Of a stretch of DNA of 64,000 nucleotides, positions 44,739-54,093 are shown piece by piece. The translations under genes were made by a program, and so were the position numbers. The notes under the pieces are model-generated. The model was not told where the DNA came from and made no database searches. It saw nothing but the letters and a program-made list of their open reading frames with translations. Every line of letters starts with the position of its first letter. Position 1 is the stretch's first letter. The DNA comes from Clostridium sp. LS (lineage in GTDB: Bacteria; Bacillota; Clostridia; Clostridiales; Clostridiaceae), in the NCBI RefSeq assembly GCF_002760435.1, contig NZ_AUUU01000021.1, positions 1-64,000 on the forward strand, read 5' to 3'.

Positions 44739-45185
44739 ATGGATACTGTAAACAATTATGATAAGCAAATTGGTTTAAATTATACTCAAAATGCTTTTAA
44801 TTTGACAGGCTCTACTGAGAAAAATAAAGAAGATCAAGATAACATGGATTTAAGAAAAAAGAATAAAAATATAATAAATACAAAAAAAGCGTATGATGCT
44901 TTTATTGAAACAAGTAAGAAATATGAAACTGAAGCACAACTTCCTCCAGCGCATTATTTCATTATGCTTAAATCTATGATGAAAGAAAGTGGAATCAGTG
45001 TTCCTGACTTTAAATTTCATGGTGAAAATAATGAAAATATGAATTTTATTGGTTTTATAGATAAAATAAAGAATTTCGCTGATTACATGGTAAAGGAAGA
45101 TAAGAATTTTAGTGATCTTCCGAGTAATTTTTTTCAGTTTTGCGATGATTATAAAAAAGACCTAATAAAGAATGCATGTAATTAG
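44739..45185 (+). CDS. hypothetical protein
   Basis: 148 residues, MDTVNNYDKQIGLNYTQNAF..; hydrophilic, no signal peptide or membrane segment. A central helix-rich part reads AYDAFIETSKKYETEAQLPP and FIDKIKNFADYMVKEDKNFS. The N-terminus resembles small clostridial proteins with a disordered head. No family recognised. GGTGGA precedes ATG 44739, and a strong terminator lies 150 bp downstream, so it is a real, single transcription unit. Confidence 0.65.
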   Translation: MDTVNNYDKQIGLNYTQNAFNLTGSTEKNKEDQDNMDLRKKNKNIINTKKAYDAFIETSKKYETEAQLPPAHYFIMLKSMMKESGISVPDFKFHGENNENMNFIGFIDKIKNFADYMVKEDKNFSDLPSNFFQFCDDYKKDLIKNACN

Positions 45186-45333
45186 AAGTATCTTGGATAA
45201 ATAAATTATACAATTATAAGCTTCATAATTTGTGAGATTTCATAATAATACTAAATTTAATAGATTTGTGCGTGAACCTATGATACTATAAATATAGATC
45301 AAAACACTCAAGCACAAAGTTTTGAAAATTCCC

Positions 45334-45380
45334 AATAAAGATAGACTAAGTAAAGCACTTGGCCTATCTTTATTTATATT
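45334..45380 (+). terminator. strong terminator hairpin
   Basis: AATAAAGATAG (45334-45344) / CTATCTTTATT (45364-45374), a perfect 11-bp stem, then TATATTTA. Nearly symmetrical, so it can serve both strands: the gene at 44739 and the small ORF at 45433. Confidence 0.6.
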
Positions 45381-45432
45381 TAAAAATAAAAATCACAAAA
45401 TAAATTCATTTAAGTTTCTAATATCATTAGAA

Positions 45433-45567
45433 TTAAATCGAATAAAACTTCTTTTTCATAATATCTTCTAGCTCTCCATTAGAGATATTTAAATATCCAT
45501 TTCTGCTCAATAATTTCATAAGAAAGAAAATTCTATTTTCATAGGCTCTAAATAAAATTATATTCAT
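45433..45567 (-). CDS. possible small protein (44 residues)
   Basis: Minus-strand ATG 45567 has AAAGGAG 7 bases upstream and reads MNIILFRAYENRIFFLMKLL, SRNGYLNISNGELEDIMKKK, FYSI, stop 45435-45433. The good ribosome site and a downstream hairpin support it; no homology is known to me. The rest of 45568-45970 has no gene that I can support. Confidence 0.4.
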   Translation of the reverse strand: MNIILFRAYENRIFFLMKLLSRNGYLNISNGELEDIMKKKFYSI

Positions 45568-45927
45568 TAAAATTCTCCTTTCAATGTCGTTGATACTAGT
45601 AGTATGAAAAAAATAACTATTATTTATTCAGAGCGCCTTTAGCTATATCGGCTACAAAAGTGAAATTGTTTGTATGTGTATATTTATGCAGATATAAAAA
45701 TTGTAAAATAAAATTTAAATTTGTAATTTATGTTTGACATTAAAGAGTACATGTTGTATATTGATAATAGATTAGGATTGGTTAAATTAAAATATGCAGC
45801 GTTTATTATTTGTTGATTGTATAAAACAACGTATAAATGTATATATATTCTGAATAACATAATTAGATATGGTGTAATTAACAATGGAGTTGAGCATATT
45901 TTAATAGGCTCAAATTTTTTTTACCGT

Positions 45928-45945
45928 ATTATGCATACAGAGTTC
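45928..45945 (+). promoter_or_regulatory. GTATACAG-like site upstream of the gntR-type gene
   Basis: TATTATGCATACAGAGTT resembles the ATTGTATACAGnAT motif at 46787 and 49932. Candidate autoregulatory operator of the GntR protein. Weakest of the four sites. Confidence 0.4.
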
Positions 45946-45974
45946 AGTAGTTGGAGTTGAGGAGGAGAAATATT

Positions 45975-46643
45975 ATGGGTAAACTTGGTATAGTTAAAAA
46001 GGATAAATCATTATCAGATAAAGCATATGAAGTAATTAAAGAAGCTATTATTTCTAATAAATTAAAGCCAGGTGAAATATTAGCAGAGGAAAAATTAGCT
46101 GAAGAATTACAAATAAGCAGAACACCAATTAAGGCAGCATTACTTAAGCTTGTTTATGAAGAAATTGCTGAAATAAACCAAAGTAAAAATGTTGTGGTAT
46201 CGGATATTACTCAAAAGGAAATAGAGGATGTAACTTTAGTTCGAGAATCATTAGAATCTTTAGCAGTATTGCATTTAAAGGATAATATAACTAAAAAGCA
46301 AATTGAAGAAATAAAAAATAAGTATGTAGAGCAATTGCATATGATAGAATATAATAGAGATGAAGATTTTATTGAACTTGATTACGAATTCCATACTAAA
46401 ATTGCAGAATATACAAATAATTCTTTTTTAAGGGATATGATAAAAAAAGCTAATTTAGTTACTAAGAGGTTTTTAATTTTATCTGGAACAGTTAATGAAC
46501 ATGGAATTGTTGCAAATAAAGAGCATAAGGAAATAGTTGATCTTATTGAAAAAGGAGAATTTGAACAAGCAAGTGAAGCAATGAAAAGACATTTACAGAA
46601 TGTTAATAAAAGAATGCTTATGCATAAGTCATATATAAAATAG
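45975..46643 (+). CDS. GntR family (FCD domain) transcriptional regulator
   Basis: 222 residues from ATG 45975 (MGKLGIVKKDKSLSDKAYEV); GGAGGAG lies 9 bases upstream, and eight extra in-frame codons are ignored. N-terminal winged HTH (LKPGEILAEEKLAEELQISR then TPIKAALLKL), then an all-helical FCD ligand domain with the acidic/His metal-ligand pattern D-x-x-F-H (ELDYEFHTKIAEY) and EHKEIVDLIEKGE. Such regulators sense carboxylic or amino acids. It heads, and likely controls, the catabolic operon that begins 211 bp downstream. Confidence 0.88.
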   Translation: MGKLGIVKKDKSLSDKAYEVIKEAIISNKLKPGEILAEEKLAEELQISRTPIKAALLKLVYEEIAEINQSKNVVVSDITQKEIEDVTLVRESLESLAVLHLKDNITKKQIEEIKNKYVEQLHMIEYNRDEDFIELDYEFHTKIAEYTNNSFLRDMIKKANLVTKRFLILSGTVNEHGIVANKEHKEIVDLIEKGEFEQASEAMKRHLQNVNKRMLMHKSYIK

Positions 46644-46697
46644 ATGGTTTAGTAATATAATTGGAATTTATAATTTTTAAAGAAATATAAAAAAATA

Positions 46698-46726
46698 TTG
46701 ACATATGTAAGATATGGAAGTATACT
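46698..46726 (+). promoter_or_regulatory. promoter of the amino-acid catabolic operon
   Basis: -35 TTGACA (46698-46703), 17-base spacer, -10 TATACT (46721-46726): near-consensus sigma-A. Start expected near 46733. Confidence 0.75.
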
Positions 46727-46748
46727 TTAGTTATTAAATGGCAATGGC

Positions 46749-46780
46749 GTCAAAGATATTAATCTTTGGCTTTTTTTTTA
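46749..46780 (+). terminator. early leader terminator of the operon
   Basis: GTCAAAGAT (46749-46757), 4-base loop, ATCTTTGGC (46762-46770), then nine T. It lies about 15-45 bases after the predicted start and 75 bases before the first gene, so it must be bypassed for expression. Preceded by CAATGGCGTC, also found in the hairpin at 48986. Confidence 0.75.
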
Positions 46781-46786
46781 CCCATC

Positions 46787-46800
46787 ATTGTATACAGAAT
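46787..46800 (+). promoter_or_regulatory. candidate GntR-protein operator in the operon leader
   Basis: ATTGTATACAGAAT; 12 of 14 or more bases agree with the site at 49932. The GTATAC core is a palindrome typical of FCD-type GntR regulators. Position downstream of the promoter would block elongation or mark a second start. Confidence 0.5.
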
Positions 46801-46854
46801 ACTAAATTCACTGGGAATGAAAATAAGCCAAGAAACTACAAGGAGGACAAGCAT

Positions 46855-47997
46855 ATGAAAACTTTGAGGTTTAACGGTGATGCTATAGTTACTGGAGTAA
46901 ATTCTATGGAGTATTTAAAAGAAATTAAATATAACAAAGCGTTTATTGTAACTGGTGGACAATCTATGTTTAACTCAGGAGTAATTGACAAAGTTAAAGA
47001 ATATTTAGGAAATGATGAAGATAGAATATTTGTTTATTCTGGAATAGGAAAAAATCCGACGACAGAAGAAGTTAAAAAGGGAATAGAAAGTATTAAAAAG
47101 TTTGAGCCAGATTTAGTTGTAGCAGTTGGAGGAGGCTCTCCTATAGATGCAGCCAAAATAATAGCTTTAGTTTATGAATATCCAGAACTTAAGGTTGAAA
47201 ATCTTACAAATTGTATACTACCAGAAAAAAGATACAAGACAAAGTTTGTTGCAATACCTTCAACTTCTGGAACTGCTAGTGAAGTAACTCATGTATCAGT
47301 GTTAACTTATGAGGATGTAAACTTGAAACTTGGTATAAAATCTCCGAGCTTAAGACCAGATGTAGCAATATTAGATGGAAATATTCCAATGACCCTTCCA
47401 TATAATATAGCAGCAGAAACAGGAATGGATGCCTTAACTCACGCAATTGAAGCATACATTAATAAAACTGGTGATGATTTTACAGAAGTTCTTGCAAAGG
47501 GAGCAATTGAAGGATTAATTGAATGGCTGCCTATAGCATGTAACAATAAAGATATTGAAAGCAGGCAAAAGGTTCATAATTATCAAAGTATGGCAGGAAT
47601 GGCATTTTCAAATTCAGGTTTAGGTATGGTTCATGGAGTATCTCATGCTTTTGGAGGAAAATATAATTTAGCACATGGATTAACAAATGCTGTAATATTA
47701 CCTTACGCTATGAAGTACAACAGCAGAGACAAGGAAGTTTCTAAAAAGTTTAGTAAGCTTTCAGCAGTAATAGGAACAAATATTATAGAAAAAGTTGCAA
47801 TGCTAAATAAAGAACTTGGAATTCCAAATTGTATAAAAGATACAGGAATAAGTGAAGAGGATTTTAATAAAGACTATGAATTATTAGTGAAGAATTCTAT
47901 GTGTGGTTCTACTGTTGCAAATCCAATTAAAATAGATATTGAAGTAATGAAAGAGTTTGTTAAGACTGTGTATTACGGTTCAGAAATTGATTACTAA
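46855..47997 (+). CDS. iron-containing alcohol dehydrogenase
   Basis: 380 residues from ATG 46855 (MKTLRFNGDAIVTGVNSMEY), with AAGGAGG 9 bases upstream; the open frame back to 46738 is leader. NAD-binding GGGSPIDAAKIIAL, and Fe ligands in AETGMDALTHAIEAY (Asp/His) and GMVHGVSHAFGGKYNLAHGL (two His). Oxidises or reduces an alcohol/aldehyde; in this operon probably the semialdehyde or hydroxy acid made from amino-acid carbon. First structural gene. Confidence 0.88.
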   Translation: MKTLRFNGDAIVTGVNSMEYLKEIKYNKAFIVTGGQSMFNSGVIDKVKEYLGNDEDRIFVYSGIGKNPTTEEVKKGIESIKKFEPDLVVAVGGGSPIDAAKIIALVYEYPELKVENLTNCILPEKRYKTKFVAIPSTSGTASEVTHVSVLTYEDVNLKLGIKSPSLRPDVAILDGNIPMTLPYNIAAETGMDALTHAIEAYINKTGDDFTEVLAKGAIEGLIEWLPIACNNKDIESRQKVHNYQSMAGMAFSNSGLGMVHGVSHAFGGKYNLAHGLTNAVILPYAMKYNSRDKEVSKKFSKLSAVIGTNIIEKVAMLNKELGIPNCIKDTGISEEDFNKDYELLVKNSMCGSTVANPIKIDIEVMKEFVKTVYYGSEIDY

Positions 47998-48032
47998 GAA
48001 TATATTATTATAAATAAGAGACTAAAGAATAT

Positions 48033-48968
48033 ATGGAACTTGGAATTATTGTAGCAAAGCAAGTTATGATAATGTTTATATTAATTGGAATAGGAATTAC
48101 AGCCTTTAGAAAAGGTATAGTAACCATAGAGGCAACAAATATATATAGTAATTTTCTACTTGTATTTGTAGTACCAGCTCTAATAATAAATGCTTATCAA
48201 AGGGGTATGGTAAAAGAACAGTTAGTAGGCCTTGGATATTCCTTTGTGCTGGCAATAGTTTTCCACCTTATGTCGATTATAATTGTTAATCTACTCATAA
48301 AAAGCCGTGAAGATAATAATTATAGGGTAGAAAGAATGGGCGCTATATATTCCAATTGTGGTTTTATGGCGTTTCCTGTACTTTTAGCCTTACTTGGTCA
48401 AGAAGGAGCTTTATATGGAACAGCTTTTATTGGAATATTTAATGTTTTTTCTTGGACTAATGGAGTGGCAATACTAACTGGTGAGAATAATATAAATATT
48501 AAGAAGATAATATTTAACCCAGGAAGTTTAGGTTTTATAATAGGATTAATTTTATATTTAACACAAATTCCAATAGGTAGTGTGACAGCTCAGACTATAT
48601 CGTATATAGCAGCAATAAATACACCACTTGCAATGGTTATTACAGGGGTTTTTCTAGCAAACATAGATATAAAGGAAACCCTTAAGGATATTAATATTTA
48701 TAAATCAGTTTTACTTAGAACTATTATTTTACCTTTAATAATGATTTTTTTAATAAAAATTACAGGTTTTGAAAACTGGTTTGATGCAGGAAAAAATGTA
48801 GCTATAGCTCATATTGTAGCATGCTCGTGTCCAGCAGCAGCATCAACTATTTTACTTGTAGCGCGAAATGGACTTAATAGTGAACATGGAGCAAAACTTG
48901 TTACAATGTCAACATTAGTTTCTATTGTAACAATCCCCGCATTAACAATACTTATAAATTTATTGTAG
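48033..48968 (+). CDS. AEC family (auxin-efflux-carrier type) transporter
   Basis: 311 residues, ten membrane helices in two five-helix repeats: MELGIIVAKQVMIMFILIGI.., VVPALIINAYQRG, YSNCGFMAFPVLLALLGQEG, and AHIVACSCPAAASTILLVAR with its unwound Pro/Ser helix. AEC members export or import malate, lactate-type acids or amino-acid products. Between the dehydrogenase and the guanidino enzyme, it likely moves the operon's substrate or end product. Ribosome site weak. Confidence 0.85.
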   Translation: MELGIIVAKQVMIMFILIGIGITAFRKGIVTIEATNIYSNFLLVFVVPALIINAYQRGMVKEQLVGLGYSFVLAIVFHLMSIIIVNLLIKSREDNNYRVERMGAIYSNCGFMAFPVLLALLGQEGALYGTAFIGIFNVFSWTNGVAILTGENNINIKKIIFNPGSLGFIIGLILYLTQIPIGSVTAQTISYIAAINTPLAMVITGVFLANIDIKETLKDINIYKSVLLRTIILPLIMIFLIKITGFENWFDAGKNVAIAHIVACSCPAAASTILLVARNGLNSEHGAKLVTMSTLVSIVTIPALTILINLL

Positions 48969-48985
48969 AAAATAAAAAAGTATAT

Positions 48986-49038
48986 GACAAAGACAATGGC
49001 GTCTAACTTAGCATAAGCCGTGTTTTTGTCTTTTTTGT
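48986..49038 (+). terminator. internal hairpin with T-run, between carrier and guanidino enzyme
   Basis: GACAAA (48986-48991) / TTTGTC (49025-49030) with an inner GGC/GCC pairing (48998-49000, 49017-49019), then TTTTTTG. It contains CAATGGCGTC, as does the operon leader. A partial terminator or processing site inside the operon. Confidence 0.65.
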
Positions 49039-49063
49039 TTATATAATTTTAGGAGGAATTAAA

Positions 49064-49909
49064 ATGGAAAAATTACATGTTAAAAATTCAACTGGTGTAT
49101 TAAAAAAAGTATTAATGTGCAGACCAACTTATCTTAAACCAGTTCCAATAAATGAAATAGCAAAAAAGTGGAAAGACTCAACTCTTGATATTGGGAAACT
49201 AGAAGCAGAACATAAGTTAATGGTAAAAGCTTATGAAGAGAATGGAGTTGAAGTTGTTCTTTTAGATACAGATCCTAAAATGACTAATTCAGTATTTGCA
49301 AGAGATTTTGGAGGCTGTATTAGAGAAGGCTATATTTTAGGAAGGTTTAGAGAAGATATACGTTTTTTTGAAAGAGATGCTTATAAAAATAAAATGGCTG
49401 AACTCGGAATACCAATGGTTGCAGAATGTACTGAAGGATTATTTGAAGGTGGAGATTTCACATTTTTAGATGATAATACACTTGCAATTGGAATGGTGGC
49501 AAGAAGTAATGCAAAGGGTATTGAAGAAATACAGGAGCAATTAAAGAAGTATGGATATAAAGTTATGGGAGTACCATTAGATGAAAAGTATTTACACTTT
49601 GATTTATGCTTTAACATGGTAGACGAAAAACTTGCCTTAGCATATAGAGAAGCTCTTCCACAAGACTTTCTTGATTTAATAGATGAAATGGGCATTGAAA
49701 CTATAGATGTTCCAGCAGAAAGTGTATTTGAATTAGGCTGCAATGTACAAGCCCTTGGAAATAAAAGAATAATATCACTGAAGAAAAACACTTATGCTAA
49801 TGAAGAAATGAGAAAAAGAGGAATAAAGGTAACTGAAGTAGACATTACTGAAATTGTAAAAGCAGGTGGCGGTCCACACTGTATGACCTTCCCTCTTAGC
49901 AGAGTGTAA
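49064..49909 (+). CDS. amidinotransferase/DDAH-arginine deiminase superfamily enzyme
   Basis: 281 residues of the pentein (beta/alpha propeller) fold. Visible active-site parts: NSVFARDFGG (Asp), LFEGGDFTFL (Glu-Gly-Gly-Asp), YLHFDLCFN (catalytic His) and the nucleophile Cys in GGGPHCMTFPLSRV at the end. Members hydrolyse the guanidino group of arginine, dimethylarginine or agmatine to citrulline-type ureido products plus amine or ammonia. Which guanidino compound is used here cannot be read, but the neighbours (RocB-like, aminotransferases, amino-acid importer) fit arginine-like catabolism. AGGAGG precedes ATG 49064. Confidence 0.82.
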   Translation: MEKLHVKNSTGVLKKVLMCRPTYLKPVPINEIAKKWKDSTLDIGKLEAEHKLMVKAYEENGVEVVLLDTDPKMTNSVFARDFGGCIREGYILGRFREDIRFFERDAYKNKMAELGIPMVAECTEGLFEGGDFTFLDDNTLAIGMVARSNAKGIEEIQEQLKKYGYKVMGVPLDEKYLHFDLCFNMVDEKLALAYREALPQDFLDLIDEMGIETIDVPAESVFELGCNVQALGNKRIISLKKNTYANEEMRKRGIKVTEVDITEIVKAGGGPHCMTFPLSRV

Positions 49910-49931
49910 GTAAAAAATTTTTTTAAATATA

Positions 49932-49965
49932 ATTGTATACAGTATTTAGTAGTCTGTATATACAG
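49932..49965 (+). promoter_or_regulatory. paired GTATACAG/CTGTATATACAG operator-like sites
   Basis: ATTGTATACAGTAT (49932-49945), then the perfect palindrome CTGTATATACAG (49954-49965), directly before the ribosome site of the RocB-like gene. Same motif as 46787. Likely a second control point of the GntR regulator. Confidence 0.55.
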
Positions 49966-49980
49966 TAAGGAGGAAAGCCA

Positions 49981-51621
49981 ATGTTTAATGAAATATTAGG
50001 GCTTACAAAAAAACTTGTAAGTATAGCTAGTGTAAACACAACTCCTGGAGAGCATGATATTGCATGTTTTATTGAATCATATTTAAGAGATATACCTTAT
50101 TTTAAAGAACACCCAGATCAAGTTATTATACAAAAACTTAAAAATGATTTTCTTGATAGAAGAAATGTATTTGCCCTTATTAAAGGAGAAAAAGGAAAAA
50201 GTAAAGATACAGTAATACTTCATGGACACATGGATACAGTTGATGTTGAAGATTTTGGGCAGCTTAAGGAAGTTGCTTTCGATTGTGATGAATTAATGAA
50301 AAAACTTAAAGACATGAATTTAGATCTTGAAGTAAAGGAGGATCTAAATTCGGGAGATTGGTTATTTGGACGTGGAGCCTGCGATATGAAGAGTGGAGTT
50401 GCAGTTTTCATGGTAATTTTAAAACACTTAAGTGAGAAAGTAAGTGAAATAGATGGAAATATTCTACTTTCAGTAAACCCAGTTGAAGAAAATCTCCACA
50501 CAGGAATAATTGAAGGCTTGGAAATATTAGAAGAATTAAAAGAAAAGGAAAAATTAAATTATATTTTTGCAATAAATAATGATTATATATGTCCACTTTA
50601 TCCAGGAGACACAAAGAGATATGTTTATACTGGAGCAGTTGGAAAAATACTACCCTGCTTTTATATCCAAGGTAAGGAAACTCATGTGGCTCAATGCTTT
50701 GAAGGTTTTGATGCTTCAATGGTGGCAGCTGAGCTTGTAAGATTAATTAATTTAAATCCAGAATACTGTGATGGATATAAGGGAGAATTTACACTTCCGC
50801 CATCAGTATTAAAAATGAAGGATTTAAAGCCCCAATATAATGTTCAAACATCCTTTACATCTTTTGTTTATTTTAATTATTTCATTCATAATGCATCAAT
50901 TAAAGAAATTTTGATGAAGCTTAAAGAAGCCGCTAAAAAGGCTCTTGATAATGTGTTAATTGATATTAATGAGAAGTATAAAGAATACTGCAATTTAACT
51001 AAGGTAGCTTACAAGAAGATAGAATATAATACTCAGGTTTTAGAATATGAGGAAGTATATAAATTAGCTAAAGATGTTTTTCATGGAAATATCGATGTAT
51101 ATATTGAAGAAATAACAAATAGATGTATAGGCGAAAATGTGGATAAGCGTGAAATACCTTTGGAAATAACTAAAAAGTTATGTTCAATTGCAGGAATAAA
51201 AATTCCTACAATAGTAATATTCTTTGCAGCTCCATACTGTCCACATAATACTTTGAAACACGAAGTGGAAGAAGAAAAGAAAACTTATAATGAGATTTCA
51301 AAAATAGTAAAAGATTTTAGTGAAAAGAGCAATGAGGAATTTGAAGTAATGCAGTTTTTTCCTAGTCTTACAGATAGCAGCTATTTAAAAATAGATGATG
51401 ATAGTGAGTCATTGAATATGCTCATTGGAAATTTCCCAGAATACGAAAAACTTTATAATGTTCCATTACAAAGCATTAAAAAACTTAATATACCAGCAAT
51501 TAATTATGGTTGTTACGGAAAGGACGCTCACAAGTGGACAGAACGTGTATATATGCCATATACATTTGAAGTTTTACCACAGCTTGTTATTAAAACATTA
51601 AAGAATTATTTATTTAAATAA
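49981..51621 (+). CDS. RocB-like M20 family peptidase/deacylase
   Basis: 546 residues, close to B. subtilis RocB in length. Zinc-site motifs: ILHGHMDTVDV (His/Asp), GACDMKSGVAVF (bridging Asp), NPVEENLHTG (Glu-Glu), and late His in APYCPHNTLKHEVE and KDAHKWTERV. RocB belongs to the arginine-utilisation regulon of Bacillus but its reaction is not established; an amide hydrolase of an arginine derivative is likely. AAGGAGG lies 8 bases before ATG 49981. Confidence 0.83.
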   Translation: MFNEILGLTKKLVSIASVNTTPGEHDIACFIESYLRDIPYFKEHPDQVIIQKLKNDFLDRRNVFALIKGEKGKSKDTVILHGHMDTVDVEDFGQLKEVAFDCDELMKKLKDMNLDLEVKEDLNSGDWLFGRGACDMKSGVAVFMVILKHLSEKVSEIDGNILLSVNPVEENLHTGIIEGLEILEELKEKEKLNYIFAINNDYICPLYPGDTKRYVYTGAVGKILPCFYIQGKETHVAQCFEGFDASMVAAELVRLINLNPEYCDGYKGEFTLPPSVLKMKDLKPQYNVQTSFTSFVYFNYFIHNASIKEILMKLKEAAKKALDNVLIDINEKYKEYCNLTKVAYKKIEYNTQVLEYEEVYKLAKDVFHGNIDVYIEEITNRCIGENVDKREIPLEITKKLCSIAGIKIPTIVIFFAAPYCPHNTLKHEVEEEKKTYNEISKIVKDFSEKSNEEFEVMQFFPSLTDSSYLKIDDDSESLNMLIGNFPEYEKLYNVPLQSIKKLNIPAINYGCYGKDAHKWTERVYMPYTFEVLPQLVIKTLKNYLFK

Positions 51622-51686
51622 AGATAATTATAGATTTTTGAGCTAATTATTTAGCATTAATCAGTATAAATGGAGGATAAAAAATT

Positions 51687-52961
51687 ATGAGTACTTTATT
51701 TGAAAGATGTCAAAAGGTTATGCCGCCTGTTGCAAATAGAGCAACACAGCTTGGAGTTGTAAAAGGGGAAAGCTGTTATTTAACAACAGAAGATGGAAGA
51801 GAGATACTTGATTTTGCAAGTGGTGTAGCTGTTTGTAATATAGGTCATAATCATCCAAAGGTAGTAGAGGCAGCAGTTGATCAAGTGAAAACATTAATTC
51901 ATGGGGGCCATAATGTTGTATATTATGAATCTTATGTAGCCTTAGCAGAAAAATTAGTTGAAATTACTGGCGGAGATACTATGGTATATTTCAGCAATAG
52001 TGGAGCAGAAGCAAATGAAGGAGCAATAAAGCTTGCTAAATATGTTACAAAAAGACCAGCAGTTATTGCTTTTAAAGGATCTTTCCATGGAAGAACCATA
52101 GGAACAACTTCTATTACTTCATCTAATTCAGCATATAGAAAAAATTATGAAGGCTTATTGCCAAGTGTATACTTTGCTGAATATCCATATATATATAGAA
52201 CACCTTATAAGGAAAATGGTAGCGAATGTCCTAAAGAATATTTTGAGCAATTTGATGATATGTTCAAGCACCTTATAGATCCGTATAGTGTCGCAGCTAT
52301 AATAATGGAACCAATTCAAGGTGAAGGGGGCTATATAGTACCACCAGTTGAATTTGTAAGATATGTTAGAGAAATTTGTGATAAATATGGAATAATGCTT
52401 ATTTTTGATGAAGTTCAAACTGGTTTTGGAAGAACAGGAAAGATGTTTGCACAGGAAAACTTCGGAGTAAAACCTGATATATTTACAACAGCTAAGGCAA
52501 TAGCATCAGGATTTCCATTAAGCGCAATAATTGCAAAGAAAGAGCATATGCAAAAATGGGCAGCAGGGTCTCATGGCGGTACTTATGGAGGAAATCCTGT
52601 AGCTTGTGCAGCAGCTCTTGCAACAATAGATGTACTAGAAAATGGAGCTCTTGAAAATTGTGCTAAGATGGGTGAGTATTTCAAAGAAAAGTTAATGGGA
52701 TTAAAAGATAAATATAAAGCTATTGGAGATGTTAGAGGCATTGGATTAATGCTGGCAATTGAACTAGTTGATAAAGATAAGAATCCAAATACAGAATTAA
52801 CAAAGACAATAATAACTAAAGCTTTAGAATCAGGACTTCTATTACTATCTTGTGGATGCTATAAAAATGTTGTGCGTTTTATAGCACCTACAATAGTGGA
52901 AAAGAAAGATGTTGATAAGGCAATAGCAATAATAAATGAAGTACTAAGCAATAACTGTTAA
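51687..52961 (+). CDS. class III aminotransferase (GabT/ArgD/RocD type)
   Basis: 424 residues. PLP Lys in TTAKAIASGFPLSAI, Asp in MLIFDEVQTGFGRTGKMFA, GSFHGRTIGTTSITS and IMEPIQGEGGYIVPP are all family marks. Enzymes of this group move an omega-amino group (GABA, ornithine, N-acetylornithine) to 2-oxoglutarate or pyruvate. Placed after the guanidino hydrolase and RocB-like enzymes, it would deaminate the resulting diamine or ornithine-type acid; its product aldehyde would suit the Fe-dehydrogenase at 46855. Confidence 0.85.
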   Translation: MSTLFERCQKVMPPVANRATQLGVVKGESCYLTTEDGREILDFASGVAVCNIGHNHPKVVEAAVDQVKTLIHGGHNVVYYESYVALAEKLVEITGGDTMVYFSNSGAEANEGAIKLAKYVTKRPAVIAFKGSFHGRTIGTTSITSSNSAYRKNYEGLLPSVYFAEYPYIYRTPYKENGSECPKEYFEQFDDMFKHLIDPYSVAAIIMEPIQGEGGYIVPPVEFVRYVREICDKYGIMLIFDEVQTGFGRTGKMFAQENFGVKPDIFTTAKAIASGFPLSAIIAKKEHMQKWAAGSHGGTYGGNPVACAAALATIDVLENGALENCAKMGEYFKEKLMGLKDKYKAIGDVRGIGLMLAIELVDKDKNPNTELTKTIITKALESGLLLLSCGCYKNVVRFIAPTIVEKKDVDKAIAIINEVLSNNC

Positions 52962-52983
52962 CTGAACTAAGGGGGATAATACA

Positions 52984-54069
52984 ATGAGTAAATTTTTAAG
53001 TAGAAAGTTATGTAATTTAGAAGCATATGTTCCTGGAGAACAACCAAAGGATAGAAAGTATATTAAATTAAATACAAATGAATCTCCATATCTGCCAGCA
53101 CCAAAGGTAATGGAAGTAATAAATAGAAACCAAGTAGAAGGATTAAATCTTTATTCAGATCCAGATGCAAAAATATTAGTAGACGAGCTTGCTGATTTTT
53201 ACAATGTTGGTCCAGAGCAAGTATTTGTAGGAAATGGATCAGATGAAGTCTTAGGGTTTTGTTTCTTAGCATTCTTTGATGAGGAAGGAAAAGCCTGTTT
53301 TCCAGATATAACTTATGGATTTTATAAGGTTTATTCAAAGTCTTTCAATATTGATGCCATAGAAGTACCTTTAAAAGAAGACTTTACAATAGATGTTAAT
53401 GATTATGTAAATTGCGGAAGAAATATAATAATTGCTAATCCTAATGCACCTACAGGGTTAACTCTTAGTCATAAAGAAATAGAATTAATTTTAAAGACAA
53501 ATGAAGATAGAGTAGTTATCATTGATGAAGCTTATGTAGACTTTGGAAGCAAATCATGTATAAGCTTACTTGATAAGTATCCAAACTTAATAGTAGTACA
53601 AACTTTTTCAAAATCACGTAATTTAGCAGGCGCTCGCTTAGGCTTTGCAGTTGCATCTAAAGAAATAATAGAGGATCTAAACAAAATTAAATTCTCTTTC
53701 AGCCCTTACAACATAAATGGATTATCCTTAGTTGCAGGTGTTGAATCAGTAAAAGACAAAGCATACTTTGAGGAATGTAATAATAAAACTATTGCTACTA
53801 GAGAAAGAATAAGTGAGGAATTTAGAAAATTAGGATTTTATGTAATTCCATCTAAAACTAACTTTCTATTTGTAACTCACAACTTGATTAGTGGAGAAGA
53901 ATATTATAAGGCATTAAGAGAAAAAGGAGTTTTAACTCGTTACTACAAGCAGCCTAGAATAGATAACTATGTAAGAATAACCATTGGAACTGATGAGGAA
54001 ATGGATGCAGTAATTAAGATTACAGATGAAATTCTTTCGGAAATTTTACCAATTTGTGTAGGCAAATGA
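52984..54069 (+). CDS. class I/II aminotransferase, histidinol-phosphate aminotransferase-like
   Basis: 361 residues. HisC-type marks: KLNTNESPYLPAP, NGSDEVLGF, NPNAPTGL, IIDEAYVDF and PLP-Lys in TFSKSRNLAGARLGFAVAS, ending NYVRITIGTDEEMDA. The genomic setting is not a histidine operon, so it probably transaminates another amino acid. 22 bp after the class III enzyme, GGGGG-type ribosome site, same operon. Confidence 0.85.
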   Translation: MSKFLSRKLCNLEAYVPGEQPKDRKYIKLNTNESPYLPAPKVMEVINRNQVEGLNLYSDPDAKILVDELADFYNVGPEQVFVGNGSDEVLGFCFLAFFDEEGKACFPDITYGFYKVYSKSFNIDAIEVPLKEDFTIDVNDYVNCGRNIIIANPNAPTGLTLSHKEIELILKTNEDRVVIIDEAYVDFGSKSCISLLDKYPNLIVVQTFSKSRNLAGARLGFAVASKEIIEDLNKIKFSFSPYNINGLSLVAGVESVKDKAYFEECNNKTIATRERISEEFRKLGFYVIPSKTNFLFVTHNLISGEEYYKALREKGVLTRYYKQPRIDNYVRITIGTDEEMDAVIKITDEILSEILPICVGK

Positions 54070-54093
54070 AATTTATAAAGGCAGGTGGAATGT

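Noticed and set aside
46738-46854. N-terminal extension of the iron-alcohol dehydrogenase
   Set aside because: It crosses the promoter start region and a terminator hairpin; ATG 46855 has AAGGAGG and matches family N-termini.
48986-49038. Fluoride or guanidine riboswitch before the guanidino enzyme
   Set aside because: The conserved pseudoknot or ACGR-loop features of these classes are not present; only a hairpin with T-run and a string shared with 46743 are seen.
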